Origin: JACQWX01 sp041662295
GTDB lineage: Bacteria; Elusimicrobiota; Elusimicrobia; UBA1565; UBA9628
Length of the DNA stretch: 15,265 nt
Direction: 5' to 3'
NCBI GenBank assembly: GCA_041662295.1
Contig: JBAZSR010000086.1
Location: 1-15,265 of the forward strand
This document shows positions 9,201 through 13,432 of the stretch, one piece after another. Positions within the stretch are counted from its first letter, which is position 1. Each line of letters starts with the position of its first letter. Made by a program: the position numbers and the translations under genes. The notes below the pieces were generated by a model. The model was not told where the DNA came from, ran no database searches, and saw only the letters and a program-made list of their open reading frames with translations.

Positions 9201-10011
9201 GGGCGTGGTAGAGGGACTCGTTCTCCTTGAGGGACTGCTCCGCGCGCTTGCGCGGGGTGATGTCGCGGAAGAACCAGACCCTGCCGTAGTAGAAGCCGCC
9301 GGTCCCCGTCACCGGCGCGGAGTGCCGATCGAAGGTCCTGCCGTCCTTGAGCGCGACCTCCTCGCGGCTGCACAGGCCCGGGTCCTTGTAGAGCTGACGG
9401 ACGCGCCTGAGGAACGACTTCGGGTCCGCGAGCTTGGAGAGCACGGCCTCGAGCGCGGCCGTGTCCGAGCGGGACTGCGCCACCCGGTCCGGTATGCCCC
9501 ACATCTCGACGAAGCGCCTGTTGAAGGAGAGCATCCGGCCCTTGGGGTCGACCACGAGGATGCCGTCCGGGGAGGCTTCCAACTGGGCCCGCAGGAGGGC
9601 GTTCTTGAGCCCCACCTCCTCCTTCGTCCGAAGGCGCGGGGACAGGTCTTCGACGATCTCGATGAAGGCGGAGGCCTTCCCGTCCGGACCCTTGACCGGG
9701 AAGGCCCTGATCAGGACCGGGAAGCGGGACCCATCGTCGCGGACCCCCGTGGTGGTGGCCTCGCAGGTCCGGCCCGTTGCCATGGCGCGCTTGCCCGGGC
9801 AGTGGTGGCAGACGCCGCGCCTCTTCTCGAACGCCTCGTAGCAGAAGCGGCCGATGAAGGACTTGGGGTCTTTCTTGAAGAAGGCCCCCTGGGCCAGATT
9901 GGCGTCTTGGACGCGGAAATCACGGCCGATGAGGGCGATCCCGGCGTTGACGCTGTCGATGAGGCTGTGGTAATCGAGGCCGGCGCTGCTCGAGTAGGAC
10001 CGGGGCTTCAT
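6217..10011 (-). CDS. Soluble hybrid-input sensor histidine kinase: 7 PAS + GAF + HisKA_3/HATPase_c
   Basis: The product is 1,264 residues with no membrane segment, so it senses cytoplasmic signals. Order of modules: PAS1 about 14-125, PAS2 140-255, PAS3 265-378, GAF 385-538, PAS4 550-662, PAS5 673-783, PAS6 794-910, PAS7 921-1034, HisKA_3 1045-1120, HATPase 1160-1256. Most PAS domains end in the FxDITxRK-type linker. The phospho-acceptor is H1065 in SRELHDGVGQ, typical of NarX/DesK-type kinases. The ATPase has an N box (N1176, EALTNVERHA), DDGKG near 1203 and GLGLGN at 1221-1226. PAS1 carries C68xxC71P and C83. Ligands cannot be predicted. ATG 10011 is chosen because an earlier TTG at 10068 lies upstream of the -10 box; AGGA at -9 is a modest ribosome site. 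It forms an operon with the response regulator. Confidence 0.95.
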   Translation of the reverse strand: MKPRSYSSSAGLDYHSLIDSVNAGIALIGRDFRVQDANLAQGAFFKKDPKSFIGRFCYEAFEKRRGVCHHCPGKRAMATGRTCEATTTGVRDDGSRFPVLIRAFPVKGPDGKASAFIEIVEDLSPRLRTKEEVGLKNALLRAQLEASPDGILVVDPKGRMLSFNRRFVEMWGIPDRVAQSRSDTAALEAVLSKLADPKSFLRRVRQLYKDPGLCSREEVALKDGRTFDRHSAPVTGTGGFYYGRVWFFRDITPRKRAEQSLKENESLYHALFDQAGEGIALMSSDGKELHLSPSFARMHGYEDPKEMAGVSLASIDTPETRRLAAGRLKRMLAGESLTFEVEHYRKDGSAFPLSVTCDVIDIRGRKFFLGFHKDITQRKKSEAETSLLLTVSQVFSDGQSVEQACAGIAAIVARKLGVDGCAIFEPADNGKSVRVLSIAAPGRVPEPGTILPAAKTFSGRVLAEGKPIFVRDYREEARSRRGVSHRAGIRSGLCVPVMDGPSAILSVSVATARVREDLPKLAPILTAVGSSIASAIKRRNATAALRESEEKFRAAFENAKDAMLWADPATGLILNCNKAAEKLFGRPRSRLIGLHQTKLHPRTPADHYRNYFKNHARAGAAQDDFAEISTASGKKVPVSISAQRFRIGGREVLQGIFRDISERQKVMDALSASRQLYKALAEGIPDFVFLLDAKGRVLYSNRGMPGMPDPVGKGQFDLFPPESAKQHLRVLRRVVRAGKPSLREERVDWFGRSVILENRLIPLKGADGRVEQLLGLSRDVTERRRTEEALRESEERASTILANVQDGIWSADLSGRYDYLNPALERIYGLTRAEMEANPDFWIDAAHPEDRGKLRASDKALHRDGRAICEHRCIRSDGKVRWLYDRKTIIRDARGKPFKMIGVLSDITERREMEESLKASEERFKTLIEASGVAIGVVREGRLILANRAFARMHGYGSPEGLAGRDAFAFVAPKVRPEIRRLYRARMAGKPVPNGYESLALRQDGTTFPVFKQMNTIRLPDGDAVVGYFTDISERKRTEAEVRRLRAAVAASQETERRRLSRELHDGVGQILSGVKFSLQALPRDMAASPGDAKRLVLKAAGRIDQAIAEIRRVSQNLMPSELEDLGLQPALMALCRGFRERSGVTTGLRFHGIPGRLSENVSMALYRVAQEALTNVERHARAGSVDLLLRRRGKSIEMAVADDGKGCAPGRRRRKAGDGGLGLGNISERVGALGGSMRFDSKPGKGTRLSVSVPMGSGGSKPS

Positions 10012-10037
10012 GATGCGTTCCTGGAAGACCTCGTCCC

Positions 10038-10043
10038 ATTGTA
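10038..10043 (-). promoter_or_regulatory. -10 box (TACAAT) of the sensor kinase-regulator operon
   Basis: TGTACAAT on the minus strand predicts initiation near 10031 and a leader of about 20 nt before ATG 10011. A TTGCGC lies 19 bp upstream, a poor -35. It faces the cyclophilin promoter in a 74-bp divergent gap. Confidence 0.5.
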
Positions 10044-10070
10044 CACCTTTTTCCGGATCGCGGCGCAATA

Positions 10071-10079
10071 TGCTATCCT
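10071..10079 (+). promoter_or_regulatory. Extended -10 promoter of the cyclophilin gene
   Basis: TGCTATCCT fits TGn plus a TANNNT hexamer, 6 nt before the ATG at 10086. The expected transcript start is at the ATG itself. There is no Shine-Dalgarno and no -35. Confidence 0.55.
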
Positions 10080-10085
10080 CCGCCC

Positions 10086-10568
10086 ATGCCCAAGACAGCG
10101 ACCATCAAGACGAACCGCGGCGACATCAGGATCGAGCTCTTCGACAAGGACTGCCCGAAGACCGTGGCCAATTTCGAGAAGCTCGCCAAGGACGGCTTCT
10201 ACGACGGACTCAAGTGGCACCGGGTCATCAAGGACTTCATGATCCAGGGCGGCTGTCCCCACAGCAAGACCGGCGGCGGCCCTGTCGGCACCGGCGGCCC
10301 GGGCTACACCACGGAGTGCGAGATCCGGCCCAAGCTCAAGCACGGCAAGGGCTCCCTGTCCATGGCGCACGCCGGCTCCTGCAGGCACGACGCCGCCGGC
10401 CGTCTCCTCGGCGGCACCTGCTCCAACGGGTCGCAGTTCTTCATCACCCACGTCCCTACCGCGCATCTCGACGGAGTGCACACCGTGTTCGGGAAGGTGC
10501 TCGAGGGTCAGGACGTCGTGGACGCGATCAAGCAGGGCGACGACATCCTCTCCATCGAAGTCGCCTGA
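10086..10568 (+). CDS. Cyclophilin-type peptidyl-prolyl cis-trans isomerase
   Basis: This 160-residue cyclophilin catalyses proline isomerisation. There is no signal peptide, so it is probably cytosolic. The active-site strand HRVIKDFMIQGG at 45-56 gives R46, F51, M52 and Q54. GTGGPGY lies at 68-74, SMAHAG at 92-97, SNGSQFFIT at 113-121 and HLDGVHTVFGKV at 127-138, all in family order. Between SMAHAG and SNGSQ there is a loop at 98-112 with two Cys (C99, C112), longer than in classical members. I believe some bacterial cyclophilins share this type of loop, so it need not be unique. ATG 10086 matches the family N-terminus. It diverges from the kinase operon and converges on the Mur ligase gene. 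Confidence 0.95.
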   Translation: MPKTATIKTNRGDIRIELFDKDCPKTVANFEKLAKDGFYDGLKWHRVIKDFMIQGGCPHSKTGGGPVGTGGPGYTTECEIRPKLKHGKGSLSMAHAGSCRHDAAGRLLGGTCSNGSQFFITHVPTAHLDGVHTVFGKVLEGQDVVDAIKQGDDILSIEVA

Positions 10569-10581
10569 CCGCCGGAGCCGT

Positions 10582-10621
10582 CCGGCCTCCGGCCGGCGTC
10601 CCCGGAGCTCCGCGCGGGGAG
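10582..10621. other. GC-rich inverted repeats in the cyclophilin/Mur ligase convergent gap
   Basis: Two hairpins can form: CCGGCC-TCC-GGCCGG at 10582-10596, and TCCCC/GGGGA enclosing the palindrome CGGAGCTCCG, at about 10599-10620. They fill most of the 60-bp gap between two convergent stop codons. There is no U tract on either strand, so if they terminate transcription it is not by the canonical intrinsic mechanism. Confidence 0.35.
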
Positions 10622-10628
10622 TCGTTGC

Positions 10629-11981
10629 CTAGCCCAAGGCCTTGAGGATATCGGCCGCGAAGCCCGGCAGGCCCGGGTCGCGCGCGCCCATCACGAGCAC
10701 GAGGTCGCCCGGACGCGCGGCCCCCGCGATCTGGGGGATGATGTCTTCGCGCTTGGGCACGTGGAATGCCCGGACGCCCCGCCCCGCCAGGGCGCCGGTG
10801 ATGTCCGCTGACGAGACGTCCTTGCTGGCCGTGCCGCCCACGTAGTAGATGTCGGGCAGCCACAGCATGTCCCCGGGCCGCAGGCCCTCGGCGAAGGCCT
10901 CGATGAGCTCCTTGCGCAGCAGCCTCGTGGGCGCGAACCCATGGGGCTGGTACACGGCCAGGACGCGCCGCGCCTTGAGGCCCGCGGCCGAGAGCGCGGC
11001 CGAGACCTTGGCCGGGTTGTGGGCGTAGTCGTCGAAGACCGAGACGCCCCGGGCCTCCCCGACCTGTTGGAACCTCCGGCCCACGCCCTTGTAGGAGGCC
11101 AGGGCCCGGCTGCAGTCCGCGGGGCTGACGCCCTCGTTGATGCACGCCGCGGCCGCGGCCACCGCGTTCTCCACGTTGTAGCGGCCGGGGATCTTGAGGC
11201 TGAACTCCGCGCCCCCGAGACTGAAGCGCGAGCCCGAGGCAGAGAGCTCCAGCCGCTCCGGCCGGAGGTCGCCCGAATCCAGGCCGAAGGTGGCCGCGGG
11301 CCGCAGGTCCGCGAGGTTCGGGTCGTCGGCGTTGACGATGAGGGTCCGGGCGTTGCCGCTGAAGCGCCGGAGGATCTCATGCATGACCGGGACTTCCTTG
11401 TGGTCCTTCGTGAGGTTGAGCAGGACCGCCACGGCCGGCGTGTAGTTGACCAGGGAGCCGTCGCTCTCGTCCGCCTCGATGACCAGGAGGCCCGAGCCGC
11501 CGAGCCAGGCGTTGCCGTAGAGACCGCGCTCCTTGAGGCTGAGGAGCCCCGCGCCCGTGATGACCGAGGGGTCGCGGCCCGCGGCCTGGAGGATCTCGAA
11601 GACCATGGCCGTGACCGTGGACTTGCCGCTCGTGCCCGTGACCGCGATCGTGCGGCCGGCCGCCACGTGCCGGGCCAGGAGCTCGGAGCGGTGGAGGAGG
11701 GTCACCCCCAGCCGCTTGGCCGACGCGACCTCGGGGTTGGAGTCCTCGATGGCGGTCGAGAGGACCACGAGGTCCGTCTCCGCCGTGACGCCCGAGCCGT
11801 CCTGGGGGTGGAGCTTGATGGAGAGGGCTTCCAGGGACGCCTTGAGGTCCCCGTTCTCCCCTCGGTCGAAGAGCCGGTCCGAGCCCGTGGCCCTGCCTCC
11901 TGCCATGGCGTGGATCTGCGCCAGGGCGCTCATCCCGATTCCGCCGATGCCCACGAAATGGATGTTCTCGGGCTTTGCCAT
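10629..11981 (-). CDS. murC: MurC-like Mur ligase (UDP-N-acetylmuramate--L-alanine ligase type)
   Basis: This 450-residue ATP-dependent Mur ligase has three family domains: a Rossmann N-domain with HFVGIGGIGMSALA at 8-21, a central ATPase with P-loop GTSGKST at 116-122 and EADESDG at 169-175, and a C-domain with GRRFQ at 301-305, DDYAHNP at 317-323 and VYQPHGFAPTRLL at 343-355. MurC adds L-Ala to UDP-MurNAc in the cytoplasm. Departures from textbook MurC are the P-loop (usually GTHGKT), TKDHKE at 191-196 where EHDHxD is usual, and MGARD near the end for MGAGD. These place it in a divergent MurC-like branch, so a recycling ligase or another first amino acid is possible. No other mur gene is adjacent. 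ATG 11981 gives the expected N-terminus and sits 6 nt below a -10 box. Confidence 0.8.
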   Translation of the reverse strand: MAKPENIHFVGIGGIGMSALAQIHAMAGGRATGSDRLFDRGENGDLKASLEALSIKLHPQDGSGVTAETDLVVLSTAIEDSNPEVASAKRLGVTLLHRSELLARHVAAGRTIAVTGTSGKSTVTAMVFEILQAAGRDPSVITGAGLLSLKERGLYGNAWLGGSGLLVIEADESDGSLVNYTPAVAVLLNLTKDHKEVPVMHEILRRFSGNARTLIVNADDPNLADLRPAATFGLDSGDLRPERLELSASGSRFSLGGAEFSLKIPGRYNVENAVAAAAACINEGVSPADCSRALASYKGVGRRFQQVGEARGVSVFDDYAHNPAKVSAALSAAGLKARRVLAVYQPHGFAPTRLLRKELIEAFAEGLRPGDMLWLPDIYYVGGTASKDVSSADITGALAGRGVRAFHVPKREDIIPQIAGAARPGDLVLVMGARDPGLPGFAADILKALG

Positions 11982-11987
11982 GGGGCC

Positions 11988-11993
11988 ATGCTA
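11988..11993 (-). promoter_or_regulatory. -10 box (TAGCAT) of the Mur ligase gene
   Basis: TTGTAGCAT on the minus strand ends 6 nt before ATG 11981, the same geometry as uvrB and the cyclophilin gene. No Shine-Dalgarno and no -35 are visible. Confidence 0.5.
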
Positions 11994-12042
11994 CAAAATC
12001 AGGGGGCTCCTGGCACGGCGCGCTGGGCGCAATGGGGGATCT

Positions 12043-12048
12043 TATGAT
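12043..12048 (+). promoter_or_regulatory. Possible -10 box (TATGAT) upstream of the small ORF at 12081
   Basis: TATGAT would start transcription near 12055 and give a leader of about 25 nt containing GGGGGAGG (12060-12067). That purine run is about 13 nt from the ATG, rather far for a ribosome site. No -35 is seen. Confidence 0.25.
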
Positions 12049-12080
12049 GTCCTGAGTCAGGGGGAGGTGGGCTCGGGACG

Positions 12081-12179
12081 ATGGCGCTGAAAGTGAGCAA
12101 CGCTAAAGTGTCGCTATTTAAAGCATATTCTTGTTTTTTGGTCGCCATTTTCTGTGCGATTCCCGGAAATTGCGCGTAG
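12081..12179 (+). CDS. Possible 32-residue membrane or signal-like peptide
   Basis: An ATG at 12081 opens a 32-codon frame ending in TAG at 12177. The predicted peptide has a basic N-terminus (three Lys in the first 14 residues), a hydrophobic core CFLVAIFCAI at about 19-28 and a short tail PGNCA. It looks like a signal or single-pass membrane peptide. The segment 12100-12165 is clearly AT-rich compared with the rest of the window. The stop codon begins a short palindrome. It could be a real small gene or toxin-like peptide, the decayed front of a lost secreted protein, or a chance frame in an AT-rich regulatory region. I recognise no family. Confidence 0.3.
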   Translation: MALKVSNAKVSLFKAYSCFLVAIFCAIPGNCA

Positions 12180-12244
12180 GTCCTTGGACCTATTTCCTGC
12201 TAGGCCCAAACAACGTGCCCGCCCGGCCCTAGGGCCCAACCAAC
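12177..12244. repeat. Cluster of TAGGNCC-type palindromes and direct repeats
   Basis: TAGGTCCTTGGACCTA (12177-12192) has 7-bp arms around TT. GGCCCTAGGGCC (12225-12236) is a perfect 12-bp palindrome. TAGGTCC, TAGGCCC and TAGGGCC recur at 12177, 12201 and 12230. GGCCCAAACAAC (12203-12214) returns as GGCCCAACCAAC (12233-12244), 30 bp away. The cluster ends 16 bp before the -10 box of the next gene, so it could be an operator array; the first hairpin could also be a weak terminator for the small ORF. Confidence 0.5.
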
Positions 12245-12260
12245 CCGAGCCTGGCACGGC

Positions 12261-12278
12261 TACAATATCAGTGAGGGG
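12261..12278 (+). promoter_or_regulatory. -10 box (TACAAT) and Shine-Dalgarno of the 12284 gene
   Basis: TACAAT at 12261-12266 predicts a start near 12273. GAGGGG within the short leader (12273-12278) lies 5 nt before ATG 12284 and is a clear ribosome site, unlike most starts in this window. No -35 consensus is found. Confidence 0.45.
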
Positions 12279-12283
12279 ACGAT

Positions 12284-12646
12284 ATGGAACTCTACGGAAG
12301 GTTCATCGTGACGCTGGCCTTCGGGCTCTTGGGGCTGGGGCTCGTGCTCCAAGTCCTGCTCGACCAGGTCCTCGGCGATTGGGACGTGGTGGCCGACACC
12401 CGGGAGGGCGTGCGCCGCTTCATGCGGGGCAGTCTCCGGGCTCAGCGCCGGACCGAGGACGTCCTCCTCGACGTCGACAAGAGCAGGCCCAAGGAGCTTT
12501 CCACCCGGCTTTCCACCACCTCCCGCCTCGAGCCTTCCGCGGTCATCGTGAAGCAGGAGCTCCCCCCGATCCCGCCGCCGAGCCAGACCGGCATCCGCAT
12601 CGCCGCGACCGCCCGCAATCCGATCTACGACGAAGAGTGGGGCTGA
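12284..12646 (+). CDS. Hypothetical membrane-anchored protein
   Basis: The product, 120 residues, is not a family I recognise. Residues about 7-29 (FIVTLAFGLLGLGLVLQVLL core) form one strongly hydrophobic helix with no signal-peptidase site apparent, so it is probably an N-terminal membrane anchor. Residues 30-85 are charged and probably helical (many Arg, Asp, Glu). Residues 88-101 contain a Pro-rich stretch (ELPPIPPPS), and the tail ends in YDEEWG. The ATG has a Shine-Dalgarno and a nearby -10 box. It lies 152 bp before the next unknown plus-strand gene, which also has a Pro-rich segment; a shared envelope role is possible but only a guess. Codon use looks like the rest of the window, supporting a real gene. 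Confidence 0.75.
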   Translation: MELYGRFIVTLAFGLLGLGLVLQVLLDQVLGDWDVVADTREGVRRFMRGSLRAQRRTEDVLLDVDKSRPKELSTRLSTTSRLEPSAVIVKQELPPIPPPSQTGIRIAATARNPIYDEEWG

Positions 12647-12757
12647 GGCTCGGCCCAGGCTGCTCCTCCTCCGGCAGGAAAGGCCCGCTGGAACCTCCTC
12701 CTGAGACCGGCTTGGTATTCCGGACCGGCAGGCCGGTGAAAAACCCTGTCTATATGT

Positions 12758-12766
12758 TGCTATCAT
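12758..12766 (+). promoter_or_regulatory. Extended -10 promoter (TGCTATCAT) of the 12799 gene
   Basis: TGC plus TATCAT predicts initiation near 12773 and a leader of about 26 nt before ATG 12799. CAGG, 6 nt before the ATG, is a weak ribosome site. A short hairpin, ACCGG-CAGG-CCGGT, lies just upstream (12724-12737). Confidence 0.5.
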
Positions 12767-12798
12767 TGTCGGGCAGGGAAGCCGCGCCAGCAGGCTGA

Positions 12799-13410
12799 AT
12801 GGATCAAGAGAAGATCGTCGTCCACGCGCAGGAGCGGTTCCAGGAGATGCTGGACAAGGTCTCCGCCATGCAGGCCCGCTCCGAGGACCTGCTCTTCCGG
12901 GCCCAGCGCTGGGCCAACGCGGTCCGCAACAAGACGAGCTACCGCGACCAGATGTTCCCGGACGACCTTCAGCTCCTGCGCCGGGCCACGCGCACCTTCA
13001 TCCAGGAGTGCACGACCCTGCCGTCCATGATGGATTGGCTCGAGCGCGACGTCTCCTACGACCCCGACCCCAGGGCCCTCGAGCGGATACGCTCCCTGCT
13101 CAAGGTCGCGACCCAGTTCGAGAAGGACCTCGCCAATTTCAATGACGTCAACCGGCACCTGCACCACTTCGTGCCGCTCCCCGAGCTCAAGGTGGACGTC
13201 TGGTACCAGGTCCAGGAGATCGAGGTGATCTACGACAAGGTGAAGGGCTACCCGTTCTTCATCTCGACGCGGCTGATGAACAAGGTCTCCACCCCGGAGG
13301 CCGGGCCTCAGCCCGGGACGCCTCCGTCCGAGACGCCTCAGCCTGGAAGTCCGCCGCCGGCCGGGACACCGCCGGCTCCACCTCCTCCGGCTGGACCGCA
13401 GTCCGCCTGA
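12799..13410 (+). CDS. Hypothetical helical protein with Pro-rich C-terminal tail
   Basis: The product, 203 residues, is unrecognised. Residues 1-122 look almost wholly alpha-helical, with heptad-like charged stretches, as in a small helical bundle or coiled coil (QERFQEMLDKVSAMQARSED; ALERIRSLLKVATQFEKDL). Residues 129-160 include a hydrophobic aromatic segment (VDVWYQVQEIEVIYDKVKGY, then PFFIS). From about 165 to the end the chain is a low-complexity Pro/Gly/Ala tail with repeated PGTPP and PGSPP units. No signal peptide or membrane helix is seen. ATG 12799 directly follows the stop of a spurious short frame. It is convergent with the truncated gene on its right, with a hairpin across both stops. 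Codon use matches the neighbours. Confidence 0.78.
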   Translation: MDQEKIVVHAQERFQEMLDKVSAMQARSEDLLFRAQRWANAVRNKTSYRDQMFPDDLQLLRRATRTFIQECTTLPSMMDWLERDVSYDPDPRALERIRSLLKVATQFEKDLANFNDVNRHLHHFVPLPELKVDVWYQVQEIEVIYDKVKGYPFFISTRLMNKVSTPEAGPQPGTPPSETPQPGSPPPAGTPPAPPPPAGPQSA

Positions 13411-13432
13411 CCTGCGGCGGGTCGGGTCAGGC
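13405..13432. terminator. Hairpin spanning two convergent stop codons
   Basis: GCCTGACC (13405-13412) and GGTCAGGC (13425-13432) form a perfect 8-bp stem with a 12-nt loop. The left arm contains the TGA of the plus-strand gene, and the right arm touches the TAG of the minus-strand gene. It is positioned to serve both transcripts, but neither strand has a U tract. Confidence 0.4.

Noticed and set aside
10012..10068. Longer sensor kinase start at TTG 10068
   Set aside because: It lies upstream of the TACAAT box at 10038-10043, and the extra 19 residues show no PAS-like conservation.
7150..10242. A 1,030-codon plus-strand open frame opposite the sensor kinase gene
   Set aside because: It is the antisense shadow of a GC-rich gene: the minus strand encodes clear PAS, GAF and kinase motifs, whereas the plus-strand translation is low-complexity Gly/Ala/Arg/Asp/Glu with no domain.
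12009..12266. CTGGCAC motifs at 12010 and 12251 as sigma-54 -24 elements
   Set aside because: Neither has the required GC at the -12 position at the proper spacing; the second is followed by a normal TACAAT -10 box.
12754..12798. Fourteen-codon frame MLLSLSGREAAPAG before the 12799 gene as a leader peptide
   Set aside because: The predicted -10 box lies inside this frame, so its start codon would be upstream of the transcript start.
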